Positions 21,227 to 32,090 of a DNA stretch of 64,000 bases are shown piece by piece. The notes beneath the pieces are model-generated. The model worked only from the letters and a program-made list of their open reading frames with translations, was not told where the DNA came from and did not search any database. Position 1 is the first letter of the stretch. Each line of letters starts with the position of its first letter. The position numbers were made by a program, and so were the translations under genes. Origin of the DNA: Furcasterigmium furcatum (taxonomy: Eukaryota > Ascomycota > Sordariomycetes > Glomerellales > Plectosphaerellaceae); contig BCIA01000004.1 of NCBI GenBank assembly GCA_001599815.1, positions 808,862 to 872,861 on the forward strand, read 5' to 3'.

Positions 21227-21622
21227 TCAGCCCAGACCCCCCGCGGCGTATCTCTGATAGCGACTCAGCGCCCTGTCGCTCATGTTCGTGATGACCAGGA
21301 CGCCGTCCTCGCTCGTGTCGAGCGTGCCCTCGGTCTCGGTCCACCCCCAGACCTTCCTTCCGTCCAGCTCACGGGCGTGCTCCTCGGCGATGAGGCCGGC
21401 GCAGTGCGCGGAGAGCGGGGTGATGACGGCGCTGCGGCCCTCGACGTCCAGCACGAGGGTGGTGCTCGAGGGGATGTACGTGGCGCAGTTCGGGATGATG
21501 GCCAGCCAGCAGGGGGTGCGGTAGTAGCCGCCGTAGTACTCGGGATTCGGGACGGGGGAGCACCGCTTCTCGAGGGCGGCGGCCGAGACGGCGGCGGCGA
21601 AGGATAGGGTGAGGAGACGCAT
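21227..21622 (-). CDS. Small secreted cysteine-containing protein (effector-like)
   Basis: A 131-residue single-exon protein. Residues 1-16 (MRLLTLSFAAAVSAAA) are a clear secretion signal with cleavage expected near Ala15-Ala-Leu, and LEKR directly after it looks like a Kex2-type Lys-Arg processing site at about 19-20. The predicted mature protein of about 111 residues has four cysteines (about 21, 38, 46 and 74), enough for two disulfides, and a Tyr-rich start (PEYYGGYYR). No known domain is seen. A TATAAATAG sits about 75 bases upstream on the minus strand (near 21694-21702). Size, secretion and orphan sequence fit a candidate effector, but secretion alone does not show host interaction. 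Confidence 0.75.
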   Translation of the reverse strand: MRLLTLSFAAAVSAAALEKRCSPVPNPEYYGGYYRTPCWLAIIPNCATYIPSSTTLVLDVEGRSAVITPLSAHCAGLIAEEHARELDGRKVWGWTETEGTLDTSEDGVLVITNMSDRALSRYQRYAAGGLG

Positions 21623-21693
21623 GGTGAAGATGGCGGCGGGATGTCGAGGTTGACGAAGAACTTAGTTGATATGGGCACAGATGGGGAGGCGAT

Positions 21694-21702
21694 CTTCTAT
21701 TT
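21694..21702 (-). promoter_or_regulatory. TATA box of the small secreted protein gene
   Basis: TATAAATAG reads on the minus strand about 75 bases before the ATG at 21622, at a normal distance for a strongly expressed fungal gene. Confidence 0.55.
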
Positions 21703-22241
21703 ATACCCGCGATGTGAACACAATGACGCTGGCCTCAAACCTCAAACTTGGATTCTTCCGCATATTGCCATGTCTTGTCACGTTTGGTGATGCAACATTG
21801 GCCACGGGGTACCACCCCAGCATTCGTCGTCAAGGTCTTGGAAATCACATGATGCTGCCTTTGGGACACGAACGTCCGCTTCGGCGACGGAGGGCCGCTT
21901 CCTTCAGACCCAATGCGACGCCTTACAGCGCGTGGGGTTGCACCCAGCCCAACTGGGCTCTGGCTGCACCAGGCCTGGCGGGCCTAAGCATTCTATTCGT
22001 GGTGTTTTAGAGCCTAAAGCCATGACAATCCATGGCACTTAATCTATATTGTGTGAGCCGCAGGCAAAGAAGCCATATCTAAACCGTGTTCCTATCACCC
22101 AGTAGACTCTTTCTCCCCGCTCTCCACACCGGTATTCCCACGCCCAGAAATTTGTCTCGGCCACGAAGGCTCATGAAAACCTACCTGGCCTTGACAAAAA
22201 AGACATTTCTTGACATTGAAGCAAAAGAGACAAAAGATAAA
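21703..22241. other. Intergenic between secreted-protein gene and tRNA
   Basis: No gene is supported. A short perfect inverted repeat AGCCCA-AC-TGGGCT lies at 21946-21959. The bases right after the tRNA 3' end (below 22242 on the minus strand) include short T runs that could end Pol III transcription. Confidence 0.4.
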
Positions 22242-22346
22242 TGACAAGGACGAGATTCGAACTCGCGCGGTTTCCCACTAGTAGGGGAGTTGTAGCTAAG
22301 CTACATAGCCTGAAACTAGCGCCTTAGACCACTCGGCCACCTTGCC
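22242..22346 (-). tRNA. tRNA-Leu(CAG) with an anticodon-loop intron
   Basis: A 105-nt gene on the minus strand. The acceptor strands GGCAAGG and CCTTGTC pair (one G-U), and the A box TGGCCGAGTGG and B box-like GAGTTCGAATC are present. The anticodon stem CTAGT pairs with ACTAG only if about 25 nt after the loop base 3' of CAG are removed, so an intron is inferred at the standard position 37/38. The loop is then TTCAGGT, anticodon CAG, reading CUG leucine codons. A short variable arm (TGGGAAACC) fits the type II leucine class. The mature length is about 80 nt before CCA addition. The intron borders are set by pairing and could shift by a base. Confidence 0.87.
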
Positions 22347-22386
22347 TTGTTGATGAGTGGAACTTTGCGAACATTGCACTGCAATA

Positions 22387-22401
22387 CCCCCGAAAGGGGG
22401 G
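22387..22401. repeat. C5-GAAA-G5 hairpin upstream of the tRNA
   Basis: CCCCC, the tetraloop GAAA, then GGGGG form a perfect hairpin with a GNRA loop, 41 bases 5' of the tRNA on its strand and about 190 bases 3' of the secreted HExxH protein gene. Function unknown. Confidence 0.45.
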
Positions 22402-22594
22402 ATATTTTAGAAAACGAAAGAATTTGAGGATTTTCTTCCCTGAAATCGAATTCAAGATACTAGATCCAAGCACCAAGCACACCCGTCATAACTCCCCTCT
22501 CACTTCGTCATTCTCGCCCCTCCTGGTGGATCATAGAAAAGATGGACGTCTCCTGAATGACCACCCCCGGAATTCAGACCGACTTCCAAACAAT

Positions 22595-23685
22595 TTAGAA
22601 AGTGACATCAAAGGCCTCCTCCGTGACGGGCTTCATCTTGTACACCTCGGCGGGGATCTCGATGACGGGAACCTCGGAGACGGTGATGTTGGGCTTGGGA
22701 CCGGGCTGCGCGACCACTCCGCGGCGCTTCAGGATGGGCACGGGCAGCAGCTGGGAGCTCGGGACCTTTCCGTTGCAGACGGGCTGGATGAGCTCGGGGT
22801 ACAGGACGTTGAACAGCGTCAGCTGGTTCCGGATCTGGTTCTGGTCCTGCTGGAGCTGGGCGAGGCCGCCGGGGACGACCAGGTCGTACTTCTTGATGCG
22901 GCCGATCTCGGCGAAGGACTCGATGTAGTTGGTGCGGGCGTAGTCGGTCGCCACGTAGCCGTCCTGGGGTAGGCGGTCCATCCAGACCTGCGAGTTGCTC
23001 CAGTAGTCCCAGCCGCCCTGGAGGCCGGAGCCGAGCTTCAGGAGGTCCATGGCGTGGACCATCTCGTGGACCATCAGGCCGGGGGAGGCCCAGTATGTGT
23101 CCTGGACGACGATCGTCGGGCCGGACTGCCAGGCGGAGTACTGCGGCATGACGGTGGGAATGGCGAGGAAGTTGCCCGCCCACTGGCGCATGCGGCCGTT
23201 CATCAAGGCGAGAGACTGGTGCCGTCAGTACATGTCTTTACTCTGATGCACGTGGTGTCCCAGAGAACCAAAAAAATTGGTGCTGACAACTTTACTGCCA
23301 GCCATGCAGTTGTGTTCCCTTCATGGTGCGGTAAGTACATGTAATGGAATGTGGTGGCACTTACCGAGAAAATCATCTCAGTGGAAGCCTGGGTGTTCCT
23401 GTGACGGCACACAATGAAGGGCTCAGGGCAGTCATTGAAGGTGACGGTATAGACGTCGATATCCTTGCCGTCGATGTTCTCCATGTACCAGCCGTTGAAG
23501 CAGGACTCGGGAACCCAGCCAGGCGCCATGAGCACGGCCGTGTAGGGGGTCGAGACCATGTTGTTCCTCAACTGCGTGTCCATGTGGCCCCAGACGTCGT
23601 AATGGGGCTGGACGTAGGGGATGTTGAGCTGGGCCTGAGCAAGGGAGGCGAAGGCCCCGACGGTAGCAAAACGGCTGAAGAACAT
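22595..23685 (-). CDS. Secreted HExxH-motif protein, conidiation-specific (con-13)-like
   Basis: Exons 23685-23365 and 23215-22595 give 313 residues. The 149-nt intron (GTAAGT donor, GTACTGACG branch, CACCAG acceptor) is phase 0. Residues 1-18 are a signal peptide (MFFSRFATVGAFASLAQA). The body carries HEMVH at residues 157-161, the zinc-metallopeptidase pattern HExxH, followed by a Tyr/Trp-rich stretch and a conserved-looking YARTNYIESFAEIG. Cysteines at the N-terminal half (near 62, 86 and 93) suggest disulfides. From memory of the family, the arrangement resembles the fungal conidiation-specific protein 13 group, which is related to deuterolysin-like folds; peptidase activity is inferred only. 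The neighbouring tRNA is upstream on the same coding map and unrelated. Confidence 0.75.
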
Positions 23686-26269
23686 GGCTGCGGTGGAAGA
23701 TATGGTGTTCGATGGTAGAGCGAGGGCTTCTGAGTGCTTGATGGCTCCAACACTCCATGATCAGCGAGCTCTCACGGCTTTTATATCTTTCATCCTCGCG
23801 TCGCCGAGAGTGCTGAGAGTCTCTTCCCCTCCCGAAGGAGGCCATCTTGCTGCTGTCGTGAGGCGCAGACCTCGCTTGATGGAGGACCGGGGACGACGGA
23901 TGCCTGGCTCGTCCTTCGCTTCCGTGGGGAGAAGGCCTCGAAAGTCGGAGCAAGGTCATGAACATGCCGCAAACTTGCAGACTATTCTAAGCTCGTCGCC
24001 AACGAGGCCCGAAGGACCGTCTTTGCGAAGGCCCTTGCAACCAGGCCATGAGATAAGGTGAGGGCGTGCCAGGCTCTGCGCCGTTCAAAACTCGTCGATG
24101 CCCATGTGTCGAACAAGGTCACATCGTGCCCAAGCCTCATTCATGTCGCCAAGGGGAAGCGCTGTGCCTCACATGGGCTGAGCAGTACTCGAACTTGGAC
24201 CAAGGATGCTTCCCAATACCAAGGACGCAGGTGCGGTTCTAGACTCTGACATCCTGCCAGTAAGATGGTCAGCTTCGTGTTGCAGGTATGAGAGGGGCCA
24301 GGATACGAGTGATTCCGTTTGGGACTTTGAAGTCCTAGTCCGCGAAAAGAGCTGAAAACCACTGATACCCTGACCCGATTGTTTTCCAGGGATGGTACCG
24401 GAAGTAAAAGCGGTGACAAAAAGGTGAGTGATAGAGGGAGCCCAAGCGTACAACTATCAGAAGTGGACAGCTATGGAAGAACCAAGTCAATATTATTCGC
24501 CAGTCTTCAGATCGAGACTCAAAGCATGGATATATCACTGATTTCGTGAGAGAAAATTGAGCTGGCCCCGAGCTGTCTGTAGTTCTAAAGACTGCTAATT
24601 CGACTTCTTCGAAAGAGGAACCACCTGGAACGTAAAGTGACTGGGTCTGCCATGTACTTTCCAACCCTGTTGGGGTCTTTGTGCAAGTGAAGACGAAGAT
24701 CAGTCTTGTCGGAACGTCGGAATGATCTGCCATAATACTTAGATCGCAACATCCCACGTTGTCAGGGTGAAGCTGGATGCCTGGTTCGCCGACTTGCAAG
24801 GATTGTTGTCACATTCACGTACGCGGAACAGGACGCAGTGAGCCGGCCTCCCTGGTCACCCGGAAGCCAGGAAGAAGACGGAGATGTGCTGGACCAGAAC
24901 TTTTGATGTGACGAAAGTGCCACGGAGGCACAGGCAGCTGGCCAGGTAACGTGGGTGCAGGCAGTATCGATGCGCCCAGAAAGGGCTGGTCAGAGAGGGT
25001 GCCAGGGCCATGATCCACGTGGACTTCTCTTTGGTCAACATTCTGACGGATGATGAGAAGGGCCGTATCTGTAGTCCTGAAGGGGTTCATTCTTGAGTCC
25101 CACGTGTTGTCACAAGGATATTAACTTCCTAAAATCCAGGCCTTCGGAACATTCTTGACTTACAGCGCTGATCTCTGACCCGTAAGACCCTGCCTAGACC
25201 CAGACTGTTCCTGAGATATCTTCCGAGACGCCAGAATGTCGTGGCAGTATGCGAAGCTCGCCCACAGCCAGACACATGCCGCTGAACCCCCACGCTCGCT
25301 ATCTTCAGCGCCAGAGTCGGTGTGCCGTGGCTGCGGCGCATTCCGCGTCCCAGGCCCCGGGACCACGGTCGCCTCCAACATCCCGGTCCCCGCGAGCCTA
25401 TTGCATGGAAGGGAACGGCCCGGGGCCTCGCCAGGGCCTCTCGCGCTCTGTCATTGGGGAATAACCATGCAGGCTTCTCTCGGGTGTGATCCCCGGGAGC
25501 TTTCCATTGGCCTTCTGCTCCCCGGTGACAGGGCTTGGGGAGCCGCGCCCGCCGGAAGCGCTCCGAGCTGGGGACCTTGTCTATCACATAGATCCCGGCA
25601 TAGCATGACACATGTGTATTTTGAAGACCCTTGGTGTCCTTGAATTTCAATAGATGCACCAAAGAAGCGGGAGAGCATTCGGAAGATGCGTCTTGGTATC
25701 CAAAAGCGTCTTCCTACATGTTGGCACTGAAGTTTGGACTACAGCAACCTGGTGAAAGGCTCATTGCACAGTGGAATATCAGCAGGATTGGAATTTTGAT
25801 CCTTGTCTCCCTGCTGTGAGACCAAAGAAAGGTGAGTCGTCCATCCGAGTTTGCCAAGGTGAAATATTACAGGCGAGAAGTGCGTACACCAACGACTGGA
25901 CCTGCCCTTTGGAGATGACAGAACCAACCGCCAAGACAACCTCTCAGGACCCTTGCCACACCGAGAGGCAGCTGACCGAGTCTGACCCTGGTCTGACACT
26001 GACCGGTCATCTTCTGGCTCGTCCATCACTCATGGGGCCGCAGTTCCGGACTTTCTGGATGATTCAGACCACACAAGATGCTGCTCCGGCTGTGTTTCTC
26101 TTGATAAACAAGGGGATGTCAGCGATAATAATCTGACTGAGATACAACAGCAGTAATCTCCACAAGGCTGATGCCACACTGGTGCATCTACGGTCGTATC
26201 GGGTTCCACAAGACCGAATGCCGCCTCAGCACTTTGATGTCTTGAGACCCCCAAACGCCCTGTCCTAGC
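23686..26269. other. Gene-poor interval before the 5S gene
   Basis: 2.6 kb without a supported protein gene. Many short frames occur on both strands, none with the third-position bias or splice links of real genes here. The composition is more balanced than in flanking coding DNA. The first 100 bases are the promoter of the secreted HExxH gene. A decayed element cannot be excluded, but no terminal repeats or transposase-like motifs were found. Confidence 0.45.
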
Positions 26270-26388
26270 ACATACGACCATACCCGTCAGAGAACTCGGC
26301 ATCCCGTCCGCTCTGCCCTAGATAAACTGGCGAGGGCTGGATTAGTAGTTGGGTCGGTGACGACCAGCGAATACCCGGTGTTGTATGT
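26270..26388 (+). rRNA. 5S ribosomal RNA
   Basis: A 119-nt gene that starts ACATACGACCATACCC and ends in TTGTATGT followed by T7, a Pol III terminator. The ends pair as helix I. CATCCCGTCCGCTCTGCCC and the TTAGTAGTTGGGT / GGTGACGACCAGCGAAT segments match the conserved 5S core and its internal control region. Helix II (CCCGTCAG with CTGGCGAGGG) is different from the Neurospora alpha-type sequence I know but pairs internally, so the gene looks functional. Dispersed single 5S genes are normal in Pezizomycotina. Confidence 0.9.
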
Positions 26389-27510
26389 TTTTTTACATCC
26401 GAGTGTTTTGGTCCCCCAAGCTCCCGGAACCGGATCTCGGTGACAGCGTCTATGATCGATGTACCCCTGTGAGACCGAAAAGCTCACCCAGGCAGCTCGC
26501 GTAGCAGCGCGCGTGTTGAGGCCACCTTTGTCAGACGATGAGGCGCGGCAGGGTTACATCGACTTGCAACCAGCCCGCTGTTTCTGTATCTTGGCATTCT
26601 TGACCGTTTGCTTTCCGGCCTTCGGGGCGAGGGAGGCTGAGAGCTTGCTTGAGCTAGGTATGCAAGGTATATTCCAGGCAGTTGAACCGAAGAATGAAAC
26701 TGCTGGTTCCAATCAGCCATCACAGATGATGTATGACTGGGGGCTCCGAGTTGTTGGACAACTGGCGGTGACGACGAAGGCATGGACGGCACGGAGAACG
26801 GGCCGGGTCTCCAACTTGCGAACCCCCGGGGATCGACTCGGGGTATGGAATCGTTTTTGGAACCCGCGAGGAAAGCCGTGGAGGTATCGCGGTATCTGGT
26901 ACTTGTTGGGGACTGATTCGGCTGGTGAGTTGTCGTAAACGAGGATGGTCTGAATGGAGCAATACAACCAGCAACTCGTGTGTAGTCATTGAGATAGTGA
27001 CGGCGAGGAGAGTGGCTCGACCTTCACCGCTGCACAGTTTGCGCTTTCAAAACCGAAGATGGACTGGAGATATGACGGCTGAAAGAGTGGCATCTCGGGA
27101 CAGCTCAACTGGAGTCTTCAGGCATTCACGTCCGACCTCTGGCCAGAAGAACCCAGCATACAGCAGGACCCGGGCTACTGGTAGGACGACGCTTGACACC
27201 TTGTACGACAGCAGAAGTACTGTCAAATTTGCAAGAATCTGGTCAGGCGCTGGAGACATTTAACCTGAAGGACAGGCGATGTCTTTAGCCCTTCGAACAG
27301 GCAAACCCAGCAGCATATCTCGAACGTTGGTGCGGACAGTACTACTAGTGGAATTCAGCAAGGCATCCTCGTCTACAGAATACAAGACCGACGCCAAAGT
27401 AGCACCTGGAAAATCCCACGGTGCCATGCCAGAACGCCATGAACAAAGCCTCGATACCCTTTTAGACCCCCTCATCTCGAACAGCCAGGCCCCTCCCTCG
27501 GCGGCGCGGC
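26389..27510. other. Intergenic after the 5S gene
   Basis: 1.1 kb with no supported gene. An open plus frame at 26459-26938 has no codon bias or recognisable domain. The segment near 27300-27510 is probably RPF2 3' UTR. Confidence 0.45.
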
Positions 27511-28591
27511 TCACGCCCTCTTCTTCTTCGGCTCCTCCGCGATAATCTCCTCCTCCCCGTCGCTCGCCTGGTCCCGACTCCTCTTGAGACCCTTGAGCTT
27601 CCTCGTCTGCAGCTTCCCCAGGTCCTGCCGTCCCAGATGCACCCTTCCGATCTTGTCTCCCATCAGGTCCGTCTTGATGTTCTTCTTCGTCCGCTCCTCC
27701 GCCGGCGCGCGGGGGCGCTTCAGCGCCTCCTTGGCCATGCCCTCCTCCGCGTGCCTCGCCCGCGCGGGGCGCAGGTCCAGCCTCGGGCCGACCTCGTCGA
27801 CCTCCACCCGCGGCATGCGCGAGCCCGACCGCAGCGTGCGCAGGGTGTACACGCGCATGTGGATGGGCGGCTTGCTGCCGGCGGCGGCGGTCTCCTCCTC
27901 GACGGCGAAGGACACGATGTACGTGAGGCCCTCGACGTCGATGGCGTCGGGGGACGAGTCGCCGCGGAAGTAGTCGGTGAGCATCGACTTGGCGAGGGTG
28001 TACTCGTTCTCGACGGGGGAGTCGAAGGGCGTGCCGCTGAAGTTGAGGAGGGGGCGGGTGCCGACCGCGGGCTTCTTGCCCTTGAACTGCGCCATGGAGC
28101 GGTACGTGGAGGCGTCGATGGAGAGCTCGAGCATGTCGTAGATCTTGTGGGCGAAGGTGCGGATGAAGGTGAGGGTGTCGCCGCGCTTTTTGGACTTTGA
28201 GCCGAAGCAGAGGAAGGAGGCGTCGTTCTTCTCGGAGAAGACTGTAAGAGACTAAGTCAGTGGTGGGCCGCGGGGAGGAGTGGCGGAACGCGGGACGTAC
28301 ACTCGAGGGACGCGGGGTCCTCGAAGGGGAAGACGCTGTTCTTCTTGGTGAAGCGCTTGACGTGCGGGGCGCGCAGGGCGACGAGGCCGTTCTGTGCGTC
28401 CTGGGTGACCTGGGAGCACGAGGTGCCGCGGAGGAAGAGGGCCGTCTTGGTGTTCTCGACGACCTTGGGCTCGCGCTCGGCAAGGGCACGCTTCGAGCGA
28501 GCGTTCTTGGGTTTTCTGGGATTGTCAGCAGGCCGTACACTGAGAGAAATTCCTCAACAATCGGCTTGCGGACGTACATTTGCCGCAACAT
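27511..28591 (-). CDS. RPF2: Ribosome biogenesis protein RPF2 (Brix domain)
   Basis: Three exons, 28591-28578, 28515-28301 and 28241-27511, encode 319 residues. The first exon is only 14 nt (ATG to codon 5), joined by a 62-nt GTACGT...CAG intron to KPKNARSKRALAEREPK, the classic RPF2 N-terminus. The second intron is 59 nt. The Brix domain spans about residues 30-235 and includes NTKTALFLRG, LCFGSKSKKRGDTLT and LLNFSGTPFD. The C-terminus is basic and acidic low complexity ending in PKKKRA, a likely nuclear/nucleolar signal. With Rrs1, RPF2 recruits the 5S RNP (5S rRNA, uL18, uL5) to pre-60S particles in the nucleolus. The 5S rRNA gene 1.1 kb away is probably coincidental. Confidence 0.94.
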
Positions 28592-29321
28592 GTTGACTGT
28601 TGGCTGGGGCTGATCTGTCTGATGGAGGTTGGTTCGACGGTATCGCGAGACGACTGGAGGTCTCGGTTACTAGTAGCTTCGGAGGCTACAGATGCCGTAT
28701 CGTATCAATTGACTCCTGGTGGAAGATGTCAAACAATTGCGCAGTTCGGCCTGCGTCTCGAGTGTGAATGTGTCGTCGTCGAAAAGGCCCTCCACCACGG
28801 TGAAGTTCCTCACTTTGCGACCGAACTTTTTTTCTGGGGACAGACGATAAGATAAGGAGCTTCGTCGATACCCCGCCCCACCCCTGCTTACCTAAGTCGT
28901 GATCTGGAGCTCAGCCATGCTCACCAAAAGGCAAATGCTCCTCATCCAGTTCCAGGTTCCTAAAAGTGGAATGCATTCCATTCATGCCTAACTGTCCTAA
29001 GTTGGTCATCATCAGCCGGCCAGCCCCGGCCAGCTCGGCTAGAAAACTCCAGATCCCATGAACGCCCTGTAGAGTTACATTTCTCGTTACGCCTCACAGA
29101 CCGGCCTGCCTCTCCGTCCGCCTCTGTCCATCGATGCAAAATGGTGCCGCCTCTCGTACGCCCCGTACATCGCGCAGTCCACGCTGCATGCAACCCCTGA
29201 AACACATCTATCCATCCAGCGAGGCCTACCTACGGCCTGGGTATCATCAAGAGCAGCTGCTGGCTCCGCAAAAAGAACAAGAGATAACGCCCGCTCAGCG
29301 ACGCGCCGCCTGGCCGTGCCT
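28592..29321. other. Intergenic between two minus-strand genes
   Basis: 730 bases holding the RPF2 promoter and the 3' UTR of the DEP1/SDS3-like gene. No other signal is seen. Confidence 0.45.
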
Positions 29322-31407
29322 CTAGCTGACCGCCACGGCGGACTCGGCCTTGGGCGCCGTGTCCTGAGCTGCCTTTGACCCCCGGCCGACGAGGCTGCCG
29401 TTGCGCTTGCGGTTCACCACGCCCTGGCTAAGCATCGTGGCGGTCCGCAGCGTCTCTGGTGAGGCGTCCGCTATCGTGGGCGAGTGCTGTGGCATCGACT
29501 GCCCGTTTGTTCGTGACGGGCCGGCGACTGGCTTGGCAGGGGCGATTGCGGCGCTGGGGCCCGAGTCTGACTGCAGCGGGACGTGCTGCAGCTTGTGCGC
29601 GGCGTGGTTGGGGTTGGCCCACGGCGTGTTCTTGATAAACTGCTCGCCAGCCGGTCCGAGGCTGGTGTTGTACCCGACGACGGATTGGATATCTTCCGCC
29701 GGGTGCGTGGCGCTGCGATGCGCAGGTTTCGAATCCCGCTGTGGATATATGTCAGCCGTGTCCCGCTCGCTGGGTTACCAAGATTCACCCACCTTGAATG
29801 CTGCAAAATCGTCCTCCATCTCTGCGAAGCTGGCGCCGCGCATGGCCGGGACCGCGGGGAATCCCTCGTGCTTCGCCAGGCCCGCGAGGTGAGAAACCTC
29901 GATGTTGTAGGCGACGGCATTCCGCGTGCGCTGCGCGGGGTTCGCCGGGAACTGGAGGCCATAATCTGGAACGCTGTGGGCGCTACGTCGTGCGTTCTGC
30001 GTGTCGTACCAGTCCGAGTTGAGCCTCTCGAGGAAGTGCTCCCGCTTCTCGCGGATACCCTGGAAGAACTGGCCCCAGATCTGCGAGCGCTTGGCGACGG
30101 CGACCCGGTTGAGCGCCTCTATGGTCAGCTCGTTCTCCTTGTTGATCTCGGCGAGCTTCTTCTCGAGTCTCTCGTCGAGGCATGCTTTCATGAGCAGGTA
30201 CTCGGCGTGGGTTGGCGAGTCGGCTTGCAGGGACTGCTCCTCGGTCTCCAGCTTCTCCAATCGATCTTTGTAGAGTCTGCAGAGCTTTGATCAGACCTAG
30301 CAAAACACATCTTGTCGTCGGGTGTACTAACCGTTCTCGGAAGAGCCCAAACTTTGCCTCCAGTTCATTCCACTCCTCGAGAGCGGCTTGCTTGCGCTCG
30401 ACTGGCGTATGGTCAGCGCTGATACCGACTGTGCTATCGAAATACTCACGTTCTTCGGCGTTCCGCGCCGCAGCCTCGGCGTCGTCTTCAGGCTCGGCAG
30501 GCTCGTCGTCGGCAGCCTGGTCGGCCTCCTCGTCAGCCGTGGCCTCTCCGTGTGTGTCGAGGTCCAGGTCCCCGGTCTCTTCTCCGTCGTCGCTCCTGTT
30601 CTTGCTGCCGTTCCTTGTGAGCTTCTTTGATATGTGCGCGTCCTTGACGGGACTCTCGCTGTCGCGCAAGGGCTCGAGGGACGGAATGTCGGCGCCCAGG
30701 TCTTCTGGGCCCGAATGGTCGCCGCTATGGGGATGTGTCGAGAGAGCATCGTCGTCGTCGTCGTCATCGTCGTCGACGGTCGGGGTGGCTTGACCGCTGG
30801 TGGCTTCCTTCGGCGCAGCCACCGAGCCGGTCCGCTTTCGGAGAGGCTGTTCAGAGTCGGATTGTTCTGCGGCGGGCGACCGCTTGCGCTTCTTGCTGTC
30901 TATGGAGTCTTGCGAGTCGTCCATGGAAGATATTTCGGTGGTTTTGGCGATCTTGATGGGGGAGGGACCGTCGTCTTCGTCGTCGCCGCCGTGACTCGAG
31001 GCCATTGAGACGTCGTCATTGTCGGAGAGCGACTCGTTGTCGCCGTCCGCGCCGTCGTCCTCGATGGAGTAGGTCTTGTTGAGCTTGCTCGGAGTGTGCT
31101 CGTAGATTTCGTTGTCGTTGTACTGGCTGACCACGACGTCCTTTTGGCGCTGGGCCTGGGGTGTGTCGTAGAGGCGCTCCGTCTCGGCCTCGGTGTCGTT
31201 GGCGTCCGACAGGTTGCTGTCCGAGTCGGAGTCGTCGCCGGGCTGGGGCTGCGGAGAGCTGCGATTGAGCTGCATGCCGTCGAGAGAGGCGTCGTCGGCG
31301 TCGGCGTCCTCGACATCGCTTAGAGGGCTCGACACATTGCTGTCGTCGTTGTCCAGCGACGCCTGGCCCGTAGGGAGGGCGGGCGACGCCGTCCCAGCAG
31401 CCGCCAT
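29322..31407 (-). CDS. Sds3-like subunit of the Rpd3L histone deacetylase complex (DEP1/SDS3 type)
   Basis: Four exons, 31407-30450, 30401-30332, 30276-29793 and 29738-29322, encode 642 residues; the introns (48, 55 and 54 nt) all restore frame. Residues 1-320 are acidic and Ser/Asp-rich, with a nine-Asp run and a KKRKR signal. Residues about 320-480 form the Sds3-like helical region: RKQAALEEWNELEAKFGLF, RLYKDRLEKLETEEQ, then a long predicted coiled coil ending near WGQFFQGIREKREHF. The C-terminal third is Pro/Ser/Asn-rich. Family members (Dep1, Sds3) scaffold the Sin3-Rpd3L deacetylase complex in the nucleus. The long acidic front favours the DEP1 naming used in filamentous fungi, but DEP1 and SDS3 cannot be told apart surely here. 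It is divergent with NOP12. Confidence 0.85.
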
Positions 31408-32090
31408 TGCTGCGCTGGGTAGGCACGGGGAGGTGTGAGTCGGATTGCGAGGGGCGAGGGGGTGTCGGGGGCTGGGCTTTGTGGCCGTGGAAAGGTCTTC
31501 TTCGCGCCGGCGGCGATCGCTGGGAGGAGGAGAGAAGAGGGACGAAAGCGGGTGCGAAGCGGGCGCTGGGCTGTGGGAAGCGCCAGAAACGAAGAAAACA
31601 AGCTCGAGGGGCGTTCAGGAGTTCGCTGAGGAGTCCTCATGCACAAAATGGGAGGAGCCGATCGTCGGAAAGGTGGTGTTGTGGAGGAAGTCGGTGGGAA
31701 GCGGTGGTGCAGCTGGCCTCCATCGGATGCGCTCATGTGCTGTTGCTCCTCTCGCTTCCTCTCTCTCTCTCTTCGGGCCTTGTTGTGCATCATTCGGACG
31801 GCAGAATTCAAAACCCGGCCATTAGTCGGGGAAAGGCGGTCTGGATGGGCACAAAAGCGGGTCCGGCTTATCTGAGTTCGTCGGCAAAATTGTAGCCAAT
31901 GAGAGAGCCTTTGCAGCTGGCAGATGGTCTCCACTAAAAAGTTCGGCGGATGCGGTGCAACAGCGGGAAGAAAGTTGTTGCTACTGATTGCACTTGGAGA
32001 AAGCCTCGACTTTTTTCGGTGAAGATTCCCACAACATCCAGTTTCGATCCTGTCGCAAACCACAGACACCGGACCGTGGGCTCAGACAAG
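31408..32090. promoter_or_regulatory. Divergent promoter of the DEP1/SDS3-like gene and NOP12
   Basis: 683 bases between two outward-reading genes. A CT-repeat tract (TCTCTCTCTCT) lies at about 31758-31772. No further element is recognised. Confidence 0.5.

Noticed and set aside
26459..26938. 159-codon plus frame downstream of the 5S gene
   Set aside because: No codon bias, no domain, no splice partners.
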